From positions 1-24,385 of the forward strand of contig DRLF01000453.1 of NCBI GenBank assembly GCA_011051425.1: DNA of 24,385 nucleotides, written 5' to 3'. Positions 7,495 to 13,710 of this stretch are shown in pieces (the stretch's first letter is position 1; every line of letters begins with the position of its first letter). Below the pieces are notes generated by a model. It was not told the DNA's origin. It saw nothing but the letters and a program-made list of their open reading frames with translations, and searched no databases. The translations under genes and the position numbers were made by a program. The DNA is from Thiolapillus brandeum. Lineage in GTDB: Bacteria; Pseudomonadota; Gammaproteobacteria; Chromatiales; Chromatiaceae.

Positions 7495-8199
7495 TCAGTC
7501 CTCCGGAATACGTGCCCGCAACTCATCCCTGTCGAACCACCAGTCTTCCTGAACCAGCACGTCGACGATGTTGCGCAGGCGCACCAGAAATTTGTCAGGC
7601 TGATCCAGCTCCAGCTTTTCGATCCAGTAGTCAAACTGGGCCTGATCCTGAATGTCGCTGTGGCGGCGGGCCACCTTGCCCAGCATCTGCTGGGTGAAGA
7701 ACAGCATGTCTTCACGTCGCGGATGGTCCTTGGTGCGCACATCGACAACAAATGCGGCGGTGGCGGCGGCCACGGCGGCACCGTCGGAATCGTCCGGTGT
7801 GTCATCGATAATATGGTGCAGCAGCTCCACCGTTGTTTCCGGATTGATGGGGTAGGTGACCGCCAGCCAGACACCCTGTCCCAATGCACTCAAAGATCCT
7901 TCCTGATCGCTGAGGTACAGGATGTTGCAGCATTCTGCAGCAGACTCCCAGTCTTCCTGCGCCAGATAGTGGTCGAACGCCTGTTTGCCCAAAGGCCAGG
8001 CCTGATCGCCGCGCTCAAGATCGGTCAGGTTGCGTGCCAGATCCCTTTGCAGCCGGGCTTTTTCTTCCGGTGTGTTTTCCATTTCGAGCCGGGCCTGCAG
8101 TTCCGCGACTTCCCCTTCCATGCGGGCTTTTTCGGCCATATCCATGTTGGCGGAATCGGCGACCGTATCTTCCAGTTTGTTGGGGTCCAGAAAATCCAT
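7495..8199 (-). CDS. Helical TPR-like protein of unknown function
   Basis: A 234-aa, acidic, all-helical protein. Residues about 22-60 (EKARMEGEVAELQARL, then EEKARLQRDLARNL) look like a coiled coil. Residues about 60-125 (QAFDHYLAQEDWESAAECC) have the small/large residue spacing of a tetratricopeptide repeat. An alanine-rich patch (GAAVAAATAAFVVD) is probably a packed helix, not a membrane segment. It lies between the 66-aa gene (5-bp gap) and the Cas6-like gene (3-bp gap), forming a tight three-gene unit. TPR proteins usually scaffold partners, so it may bind the Cas6-like protein; that is inference from position only. I do not recognise a named family. Confidence 0.72.
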   Translation of the reverse strand: MDFLDPNKLEDTVADSANMDMAEKARMEGEVAELQARLEMENTPEEKARLQRDLARNLTDLERGDQAWPLGKQAFDHYLAQEDWESAAECCNILYLSDQEGSLSALGQGVWLAVTYPINPETTVELLHHIIDDTPDDSDGAAVAAATAAFVVDVRTKDHPRREDMLFFTQQMLGKVARRHSDIQDQAQFDYWIEKLELDQPDKFLVRLRNIVDVLVQEDWWFDRDELRARIPED

Positions 8200-8204
8200 C
8201 CTGC

Positions 8205-8405
8205 TTACACCCGACCGCTGAATGCGGCTTCGAGGCGGTCTTCCCAGTTTTCCGGGGTGTCAGGGAATTCCGGTTTCACATCGAATTGCAGAAAGCGCTC
8301 GCCGCGCTGTGCGAATACCTGGACAAGCTCCAGCAGCTCCTGAAAATTTTTCAGATCGTGATTGGAAATCAAAATGTTGCTGAGTTTCAAAACATCATTG
8401 CTCAT
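8205..8405 (-). CDS. Small 66-aa protein, first gene of the cas6-like cluster
   Basis: A 66-residue protein starting MSNDVLKLSNILISNHDLKN, with helix-prone and acidic sequence, one predicted amphipathic helix (NFQELLELVQVFAQRG) and a C-terminal PENWEDRLEAAF segment. It has no cysteine, signal peptide or membrane segment. An AGG element about 8 bases upstream can bind ribosomes, and a perfect TATAAT lies about 50 bp upstream on the same strand. The tight spacing (5 bp) to the TPR-like gene supports a real, co-translated gene. Family unknown. Confidence 0.65.
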   Translation of the reverse strand: MSNDVLKLSNILISNHDLKNFQELLELVQVFAQRGERFLQFDVKPEFPDTPENWEDRLEAAFSGRV

Positions 8406-8453
8406 CTTTGTTACCTGTCTCGCTCGTTGTAGGTGGTAGCCATGCCTTACTTA

Positions 8454-8459
8454 ATTATA
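8454..8459 (-). promoter_or_regulatory. -10 element of the minus-strand cluster
   Basis: On the minus strand this reads TATAAT, a perfect sigma70 -10. Transcription would begin near 8447, about 42 bases before the 66-aa gene. The matching -35 position is occupied by the FNR-type box (centre near -31.5), so the factor could repress this promoter or replace -35 recognition. Confidence 0.55.
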
Positions 8460-8471
8460 AATGAGATCTTT

Positions 8472-8485
8472 TTGATCTGGATCAA
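8472..8485. promoter_or_regulatory. FNR-type binding site TTGAT-CTGG-ATCAA
   Basis: An exact match to the FNR consensus TTGAT-N4-ATCAA, with perfect dyad symmetry. It lies between the divergent promoters. Relative to the predicted dsr start its centre is near -59.5, close to the class I activator position (-61.5). Relative to the minus-strand start it overlaps the -35 region. FNR-family regulators respond to oxygen or nitric oxide, which would tie both transcription units to redox conditions. The half-sites differ from CRP (TGTGA), so FNR is preferred. Confidence 0.7.
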
Positions 8486-8502
8486 CTGTTTTGTGTACTG
8501 AC

Positions 8503-8531
8503 TTGACCGTGGATTTGGCTGCGCCTAATAT
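8503..8531 (+). promoter_or_regulatory. Predicted dsr operon promoter
   Basis: TTGACC (8503-8508), a 17-bp spacer, then TAATAT (8526-8531); the start of transcription would be near 8538. The -35 matches consensus in five of six positions and the -10 in four. An FNR-type box lies directly upstream. If this promoter is used, the dsrA leader is about 378 nt long. Confidence 0.5.
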
Positions 8532-8684
8532 GTCCCACTATTCCCGTAATTTGGAATACTCTAACATACTTATTTTAGGGTGCCGCGTTCCGAACAACCA
8601 TCGAATGTACGTGGTGTTCCCGTTTGTGGGCAACAGCAAGAGGGAAACAATTTGTTGTTCCAGGCAGGCTCGGGAGTTGGTTTA

Positions 8685-8700
8685 TATCCCAAAAGGGATA
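8685..8700. repeat. Inverted repeat TATCCC-AAAA-GGGATA in dsr leader
   Basis: A perfect 6-bp dyad with a 4-base spacer. It could be an operator for a dimeric regulator or a small RNA hairpin in the leader. It lies about 216 bp before dsrA. Confidence 0.4.
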
Positions 8701-8783
8701 GTCAGGGCTGACCTGCTTACTCCCGAAGGTGGAGTGTATTCCTTGCCGCAGCTCCGATATATTAGCAGCCGTTGATAAAGTCG

Positions 8784-8828
8784 GTTGTCATCGTTGACGA
8801 AGGCGATTGTCAACACCGGAGTGACAAC
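8784..8828 (+). promoter_or_regulatory. Alternative stem-loops in dsrA leader
   Basis: GTTGTCA (8784-8790) can pair with TGACAAC (8822-8828). GTTGAC (8793-8798) can pair with GTCAAC (8809-8814), nested within it. TTGTCA (8807-8812) can alternatively pair with TGACAA (8822-8827). The third pairing is incompatible with the first two, a pattern seen in switching leaders. It ends about 88 bases before the dsrA start. No known riboswitch class is recognised. Confidence 0.3.
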
Positions 8829-8915
8829 GAACAGAGTTACGGAACACTGAAGCGCAACAACTTCAGCGATCCACAAAACTGCAAGCAATTCAGATCTAGT
8901 CAGGAGAAACCGAAA

Positions 8916-10175
8916 ATGGCGATCGATAAGCACGAAACACCCATGATTGACCAGCTCGTAGACGGCCCATGGCCCAGCTTCATCAAAGGCATTCAGCGCC
9001 TGCGTGACGAGCACCCCAGCGAGCGTATCAACGGCATGGCCAACGACCTGCTGGGTCAGCTGGAAACTTCTTATGAAACCCGCAAGGGTTACTGGAAGGG
9101 CGGCACCATTTCCGTATTCGGTTATGGCGGCGGCATCATCCCGCGCTTCACCGAGCTGAAAAATGATGATGGCAGCTCCAGCTTCCCGGAAGCGCAGGAG
9201 TTCCACACCATGCGTATTCAGCCTCCCGGTGGTTTCCACTACACCACTGACATGCTGCGCCAGATCATGGATCTGGACGAAAAATACGGTTCCGGCATGA
9301 TCTGTCTGCACGGTCAAACCGGTAACCTGATGCTGGTCGGTATGGATTCCGACGCGATTCAGCCTTTCTTTGATGACATGAATGCTATCGGTTGGGACCT
9401 CGGTGGTGCCGGCCCCTGCGTACGTACCGGTATGTCCTGTGTGGGCGCGGCGCGTTGCGAGCATTCCAATGCAGACGAGATGAAAATCAACCGCGTTTTG
9501 CTGAACAACTTCCAGGATGACATGCACCGTCCCGCACTGCCTTACAAGTTCAAGTTCAAGGTCAGTGGCTGCGCCAACGACTGCACCAACTCCATTCAGC
9601 GTGCAGACATGGCCATCATCGGCACCTGGCGCGACGATATGAAGGTCAACCAGGATGAGGTCAAAGCCTATGTTGAGCAGAAAGGCCGCAAGTATGTGGT
9701 AGACAACGTTATCAGCCGTTGCCCCACCAACTCCCTGTCCCTCAACGACGACGACACACTCGAAGTGAACAACAAGGACTGTGTCCGCTGCATGCACTGC
9801 ATCAACGTCATGACCAAGGCCCTGTCCGCCGGCGACGACAAGGGTGTCACCATCCTCATCGGTGGTAAGCGTACCCTGAAGATCGGCGACCTGTTCGGTA
9901 CCGTTCTGATTCCGTTCATGAAGCTGGATACCGACGAAGATTACGAGAAACTGGTTGAGCTTGCTGAAGAGTGTATCGACTTCTTTGCCGAGAACGCGCT
10001 GGAGCACGAGCGTACCGGTGAGATGATCGAGCGTATCGGCCTGGCCAACTTCCTGGAAGGTATCGGTGTCGATATCGATCCGAACATGATCAACCATCCC
10101 CGTACCAGCAGCTACGTTCGCATGGACGGCTGGGACGAAGAAGCCGCCAAGTGGGAAGAAAGCAAGGCTGGCTGA
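8916..10175 (+). CDS. dsrA: Reverse dissimilatory sulfite reductase, alpha subunit
   Basis: A 419-aa cytoplasmic subunit of the DsrA2B2 siroheme-amide enzyme. In sulfur oxidisers it oxidises DsrC-bound sulfur to sulfite. The siroheme/[4Fe-4S] motif is Cys175-x5-Cys181 and Cys219-x3-Cys223 (VSGCANDCTNS). The inserted ferredoxin domain carries Cys269, Cys289, Cys292 and Cys295 (KDCVRCMHC). Length is as expected for DsrA of sulfur oxidisers. The start at 8916 has AGGAGA eight bases upstream. An in-frame TTG at 8772 would add 48 residues unlike any DsrA N-terminus and was rejected. dsrB follows after an 85-bp gap holding a strong hairpin. Expression probably comes from the promoter at 8503-8531. 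Confidence 0.97.
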   Translation: MAIDKHETPMIDQLVDGPWPSFIKGIQRLRDEHPSERINGMANDLLGQLETSYETRKGYWKGGTISVFGYGGGIIPRFTELKNDDGSSSFPEAQEFHTMRIQPPGGFHYTTDMLRQIMDLDEKYGSGMICLHGQTGNLMLVGMDSDAIQPFFDDMNAIGWDLGGAGPCVRTGMSCVGAARCEHSNADEMKINRVLLNNFQDDMHRPALPYKFKFKVSGCANDCTNSIQRADMAIIGTWRDDMKVNQDEVKAYVEQKGRKYVVDNVISRCPTNSLSLNDDDTLEVNNKDCVRCMHCINVMTKALSAGDDKGVTILIGGKRTLKIGDLFGTVLIPFMKLDTDEDYEKLVELAEECIDFFAENALEHERTGEMIERIGLANFLEGIGVDIDPNMINHPRTSSYVRMDGWDEEAAKWEESKAG

Positions 10176-10199
10176 TACAGTAACTTTTTGATCCGATCA

Positions 10200-10225
10200 G
10201 CAGGCAGCGGCTGGCCGCTGCCTGC
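10200..10225 (+). repeat. Intercistronic hairpin between dsrA and dsrB
   Basis: GCAGGCAGCGGC, loop TG, GCCGCTGCCTGC: a 12-bp perfect GC-rich stem (11 bp if a 4-base loop is required). No T-run follows, so it is not a canonical intrinsic terminator. It lies 25 bp after the dsrA stop and 35 bp before dsrB, where it could stabilise or mark a processing point of the mRNA. Confidence 0.75.
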
Positions 10226-10260
10226 ACTGAACAACTCGATTTATTATTTAGGAGGTTCGC

Positions 10261-11334
10261 ATGTCAGATGCACCTGTTATGCCCATTGAATCTGGAACGC
10301 CCGACAGTTTCCAGTATATGCACCCCACATTGCGTAAGAACTATGGTCAGTGGGCCTATCACGACCGACCCCGTCCCGGTGTTCTGCATCATGTGTCCAA
10401 CTTCGGTGACGAGATCTGGACCGTAAAGGCCGCTTCTCCCCGTCAGCTCGATATCATGACGCTGCGTGAGATCTGTGATATTGCCGATGAGTTCTGCAAG
10501 GGCTATCTGCGTTTCACCATGCGTGGCAACATCGAATACATGGTAACTGATGAATCTCAACTCGAGCCGCTGATCAAACGTCTGAACGATGCCGGCTATC
10601 CTATCGGTGGTACCGGTAACTCAGTAACCATGATTTCCCACACCCAGGGCTGGTTGCACTGCGATATTCCCGGCACCGACGCATCCGGTGTTGTAAAGTC
10701 CCTGATGGATGAGCTGATCGATGAATTCGTGGTTGAGGAAATGCCCAACCGCGTGCATATCACTACCTCCTGCTGCCAGATCAACTGTGGTGGCCAGGGT
10801 GATATCGCGATCAATATCCAGCATACCAAGCCGCCCAAAATCAACCATGATCTGGTGGGTAATGCCTGTGAGCGTCCTTCGGTAGTGGCCCGTTGCCCGG
10901 TAGCGGCCATTCGCCCCGCCATGGTAAACGGCAAGCCCACTCTGGAAGTGGACGAGAAGAAATGCATCTGCTGTGGTGCCTGCTTCCCTCCCTGTCCTCC
11001 GATGCAGATCAACGATCCCGAGCATTCCAAGCTGGCCGTATGGGTTGGTGGCAAGCATTCCAATGCCCGTTCCAAGCCCATGTTCCATAAACTGGTTGCT
11101 GCTGGCCTGCCCAACAATGCGCCTCGCTGGCCTGAAGTTGCCGAAGTGGTCAAGAAGATCCTGGCAGCTTACAAGGAAAACGCCAACGACTACGAGCGTA
11201 TGGGTGAGTGGGTAGAGCGTATCGGCTGGCAGCAGTTCTTCGATCTGACCGGTCTGCCGTTCACCAAATATCATATTGATAACTGGCGCGGCAGCCGTAA
11301 CAGCCTGAATCAGTCCGCGCACATCCGCTTCTGA
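10261..11334 (+). CDS. dsrB: Reverse dissimilatory sulfite reductase, beta subunit
   Basis: A 357-aa partner of DsrA with the paralogous sulfite reductase fold. The siroheme-side cysteines appear in TTSCCQINCGGQGD (Cys171, Cys172, Cys176) and at Cys203 and Cys212 (RCPVAAIRPA). The ferredoxin domain has Cys235, Cys238, Cys241 and Cys245 (KKCICCGACFPPCPP). DsrB binds the catalytically active siroheme in known structures. The start follows a perfect AGGAGG (TTAGGAGGTTCGC-ATG). dsrE follows 18 bp later. Length matches the family. Confidence 0.97.
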   Translation: MSDAPVMPIESGTPDSFQYMHPTLRKNYGQWAYHDRPRPGVLHHVSNFGDEIWTVKAASPRQLDIMTLREICDIADEFCKGYLRFTMRGNIEYMVTDESQLEPLIKRLNDAGYPIGGTGNSVTMISHTQGWLHCDIPGTDASGVVKSLMDELIDEFVVEEMPNRVHITTSCCQINCGGQGDIAINIQHTKPPKINHDLVGNACERPSVVARCPVAAIRPAMVNGKPTLEVDEKKCICCGACFPPCPPMQINDPEHSKLAVWVGGKHSNARSKPMFHKLVAAGLPNNAPRWPEVAEVVKKILAAYKENANDYERMGEWVERIGWQQFFDLTGLPFTKYHIDNWRGSRNSLNQSAHIRF

Positions 11335-11352
11335 GAAGGAGTCGTATAGGTT

Positions 11353-11745
11353 ATGAAATTTTCTATACAAGTTAACGAAGGGCCTTATCAGCACCAGGCT
11401 TCGGACTCTGCCTATCAGTTCACCAAGGCGGCGCTGGAAAAAGGACACGAATGCTTTCGCGTCTTTTTCTATCACGACGGTGTGCTCAATGGCACCCGTC
11501 TGACCACGCCTCCCCAGGACGATCGCAATGTCGTCAACAACTGGACCGAGCTGGCAGAGAAGTATGACCTGGATCTGGTGGTTTGCGTGGCGGCTGCCCA
11601 ACGCCGCGGTATCGTCGATGACGGCGAGGCCGAGCGCAACGGCAAAGATGCGACCAACATTGCTCCACGATTCCGCATTTCCGGTCTGGGGCAGCTGGTT
11701 GAAGCTGCTATCCAAAGTGAACGTCTGGTCGTATTCGGCGATTAA
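11353..11745 (+). CDS. dsrE: Sulfur transferase subunit DsrE
   Basis: A 130-aa DsrE-family subunit of the hexameric cytoplasmic sulfur carrier DsrE2F2H2, which passes sulfane sulfur (from TusA) to DsrC. The persulfide-carrying cysteine is present at position 78 (LDLVVCVAAAQRRG), exactly the number used for the A. vinosum protein. Cys34 (GHECFRVFFY) is also present. AAGGAG overlaps the end of dsrB as ribosome-binding site. dsrEFH is a marker of the oxidative Dsr pathway and is absent from sulfate reducers. Confidence 0.96.
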   Translation: MKFSIQVNEGPYQHQASDSAYQFTKAALEKGHECFRVFFYHDGVLNGTRLTTPPQDDRNVVNNWTELAEKYDLDLVVCVAAAQRRGIVDDGEAERNGKDATNIAPRFRISGLGQLVEAAIQSERLVVFGD

Positions 11746-11760
11746 CAGGAGGATTGAATT

Positions 11761-12168
11761 ATGTCTGATACAAAGAATTTCATGTTCCTCAATCGTCGTG
11801 CGCCCTATGGCACCATCTACGCCTGGGAATCACTGGAAGTCGTGCTGATTGCGGCTGCATTCGAGCAGAACGTAAGCCTGATGTTTGCCGATGACGGCGT
11901 CTATGAACTGACCAAGGGTCAGGACACTGCCGGTATCGGTATGAAGAACTTCTCTCCCACCTATCGCACCCTGGGTGACTACGAAGTGCGCCACATGTAT
12001 GTGGACAAGGCTTCCCTGGAAGCCCGTGGGCTGACGGCCGACGATCTGGTTCAGGTCGAATGGGAAGACTGGGAGACTGAAGAGTCTGTGGATAATATCG
12101 TGGAAGTCGTTGATTCTGAGAAAGTAGCCGAGCTGCTGGCGGAATCCGACGTCGTATTCAGTTTCTGA
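11761..12168 (+). CDS. dsrF: Sulfur transferase subunit DsrF
   Basis: A 135-aa DsrE/DsrF-fold subunit. Recognisable stretches are RRAPYGTIYAWESLEVVLIA, a TusC/DsrF signature, and MFADDGVYELTKGQDT. It contains no cysteine at all, so sulfur transfer in the complex must rely on DsrE Cys78 and DsrH Cys20, and DsrF has a structural role here. It starts 15 bp after dsrE with AGGAGG upstream. The acidic C-terminal half (EWEDWETEESVD) is unremarkable. Confidence 0.95.
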   Translation: MSDTKNFMFLNRRAPYGTIYAWESLEVVLIAAAFEQNVSLMFADDGVYELTKGQDTAGIGMKNFSPTYRTLGDYEVRHMYVDKASLEARGLTADDLVQVEWEDWETEESVDNIVEVVDSEKVAELLAESDVVFSF

Positions 12169-12178
12169 GGAGAGCGTA

Positions 12179-12487
12179 ATGAGCGATCTGCACACTGTAA
12201 ATAAATCGCCTTTCGAGAAGAACTCCCTGGAAAGCTGTCTGCGCTTGTCCAAGGCAGGTTCTGCCATACTGCTGTATGAAGATGGCGTTTATGCTGCACT
12301 CAAAGGTACCGCTGTCGAAAACATGATCGCATCTGCGGTCGGCGACAAGAAGGTCTATGTCCTGGGGCCTGACTACAAGGCTCGTGGTTTGGCCGATGAT
12401 CGCATGATCGACGGCGTGGAAGTAGTGGATTACGCAGGTTTTGTGGACCTGGTTGAAGCTAACGACAAGGTTCAGGCCTGGGTTTGA
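12179..12487 (+). CDS. dsrH: Sulfur transferase subunit DsrH
   Basis: A 102-aa TusB/DsrH-family subunit. The conserved cysteine is at position 20 (LESCLRLSKAGSAILLYEDG), as in A. vinosum DsrH. The body (YVLGPDYKARGLADD) matches the family. It starts 10 bp after dsrF with GGAGAG as ribosome-binding site, consistent with coupled production of the three subunits. It completes DsrE2F2H2. Confidence 0.95.
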   Translation: MSDLHTVNKSPFEKNSLESCLRLSKAGSAILLYEDGVYAALKGTAVENMIASAVGDKKVYVLGPDYKARGLADDRMIDGVEVVDYAGFVDLVEANDKVQAWV

Positions 12488-12534
12488 TCCCGTTCCTGGA
12501 TAAAATTTTTGATTGATTATTAGGAGATACAAAC

Positions 12535-12867
12535 ATGCCTATCGAAGTAGATGGTAAGACTTTAGAGACTGATGAAGAGGGTTACCTGGTAAACCTGAAC
12601 GATTGGGTTCCCGGCGTTGCCGAGGTTATGGCGAAGGAAGATGATCTGGAACTGACCCAGGATCACTGGGACATTATCAACTTCCTGCGTGAGTACTACG
12701 AAGAGTACCAGATCGCTCCTGCGGTTCGTGTACTGACCAAAGCCGTAGGCAAGCGCCTGGGCAAGGAAAAAGGCAACAGCAAGTACCTGTACGGTCTGTT
12801 CCCTTACGGTCCTGGCAAACAGGCATGCCGTTATGCCGGCCTGCCCAAGCCGACTGGTTGCGTGTAA
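12535..12867 (+). CDS. dsrC: Sulfur carrier protein DsrC
   Basis: A 110-aa central sulfur carrier and substrate of DsrAB. Both redox cysteines are in the flexible C-terminal arm: Cys98 (GKQACRYAGLP) and the penultimate Cys109 (PTGCV). They form the DsrC persulfide/trisulfide intermediate and are re-set by DsrMKJOP. The start follows TTAGGAGATACAAAC. It is the last gene before a terminator-like hairpin, as expected for a protein needed in large excess over its partners. A cysteine-less paralogue is encoded at 6364-6708 on the other strand. Confidence 0.98.
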   Translation: MPIEVDGKTLETDEEGYLVNLNDWVPGVAEVMAKEDDLELTQDHWDIINFLREYYEEYQIAPAVRVLTKAVGKRLGKEKGNSKYLYGLFPYGPGKQACRYAGLPKPTGCV

Positions 12868-12884
12868 GCGCAAACTGAAGCAGT

Positions 12885-12917
12885 GGGAAGGCGGTTTCGA
12901 TCGCCTTCCCGGTTTTT
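12885..12917 (+). terminator. Terminator-like hairpin between dsrC and dsrM
   Basis: GGGAAGGCG, an 8-base loop, CGCCTTCCC, then GGTTTTT: a 9-bp perfect stem followed by five T after two G. It starts 17 bp after the dsrC stop. Partial termination here would make dsrABEFHC transcripts more abundant than dsrMKLJOP. Confidence 0.7.
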
Positions 12918-12944
12918 CCGAAATCTGAAAGAGTTTTTCGAAAC

Positions 12945-13664
12945 ATGTCGCTTGCTATCACAGTGCTTTTCTATCTGGCCACGGTTATTCTGATTGCCGG
13001 GCTGGCGTATCGTATCTGGGTTTATGCCAAGGTTCCTGCACCCCTGAGGATTGCCACGACTCCCGCGCCCGTGACCAAGGGTGGTGTTGTGTTGCGAATG
13101 TTCCGTGAAGTGGCCTTTTTCGAAAGTCTTTTCAAAAGCAACAAGCTGTTGTGGTTGCTTGGCGTGTTGTTTCACTTTGGTTTGCTGCTCGTACTGATTC
13201 GCCATCTGCGTTATTTCATCAACCCGGTTCCCACGGTGATAGAACTCATGCAGCCTTTTGGCAAGTATGCGGCTTTCGCAATGATCATCGGCTTAATGGG
13301 ACTGTGGGCGCGTCGCTTCGTCATCGATCGCGTGCGTTACATCAGTTCACCGTCAGATCACCTGATTCTTGCACTGCTGGTGCTTATCGGTATCAGTGGT
13401 GCTTCCATGACCTTCGTGTCGCACACGGATATCGTGGGGCTCAAGAATTTCACCATGGGTTTGCTGACCTTTGACTGGAAACCGCTGCCTTCTGATCCCC
13501 TGCTGGCGATTCACCTGTTCCTGGTTTCCGTGCTGATGATCATCTTTCCTTACAGCAAACTGTTGCATGGTGTGGGTGTGTTTTTCAGCCCGACCCGTAA
13601 CCAGGTGGACAATCCACGGGAAAAGCGCCATATCGTGGAATGGGCGCGCAAGTTTGAAGAATAA
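12945..13664 (+). CDS. dsrM: DsrM, membrane b-type cytochrome of DsrMKJOP
   Basis: A 239-aa integral membrane protein with five or six hydrophobic helices, NarI-like. Candidate haem-b ligands are His77 and His87 in the second helix (LGVLFHFGLLLVLIRHL) and His190 and His208 near the last helix (LAIHLFLV, KLLHG). DsrM binds DsrK on the cytoplasmic side and exchanges electrons with the quinone pool. It starts about 28 bp after the hairpin downstream of dsrC; its ribosome-binding site is weak (AAAGAG). dsrK follows after 46 bp. Confidence 0.95.
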   Translation: MSLAITVLFYLATVILIAGLAYRIWVYAKVPAPLRIATTPAPVTKGGVVLRMFREVAFFESLFKSNKLLWLLGVLFHFGLLLVLIRHLRYFINPVPTVIELMQPFGKYAAFAMIIGLMGLWARRFVIDRVRYISSPSDHLILALLVLIGISGASMTFVSHTDIVGLKNFTMGLLTFDWKPLPSDPLLAIHLFLVSVLMIIFPYSKLLHGVGVFFSPTRNQVDNPREKRHIVEWARKFEE

Positions 13665-13710
13665 TCCTGATAACTGTACGGCATTGTAATAGAGGCAATA
13701 GGTCCAGCTC

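Larger units (their letters stand above)
8406..8915. other. Divergent control region and long dsrA leader
   Basis: A 510-bp gap between the minus-strand cluster and dsrA with no convincing gene. Its left third holds an FNR-type box and two oppositely directed sigma70-like promoters. The remaining roughly 380 bp would be a long untranslated dsr leader containing inverted repeats at 8539-8558, 8685-8700 and 8784-8828. Confidence 0.7.

Noticed and set aside
8491..8775. A 94-codon open frame in the dsrA leader
   Set aside because: It overlaps the predicted promoter, lacks a ribosome-binding site and resembles no protein; the region looks regulatory.
8772..8915. A 48-residue N-terminal extension of DsrA from a TTG codon
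   Set aside because: DsrA proteins begin near MAIDKHETPMIDQL, and AGGAGA is correctly placed before ATG 8916 only.
6364..8915. A CRISPR array accompanying the Cas6-like gene
   Set aside because: I looked for regularly spaced direct repeats around the gene and found none; the intergenic regions hold only single inverted repeats.
8682..10097. A 471-aa open frame on the minus strand opposite dsrA
   Set aside because: It is a mirror of the codon pattern of dsrA, has no recognisable domain, and dsrA on the other strand is unmistakable.
12158..12532. A 124-codon minus-strand frame over dsrH
   Set aside because: dsrH has its family cysteine and an operon-typical position; the antisense frame has no supporting feature.
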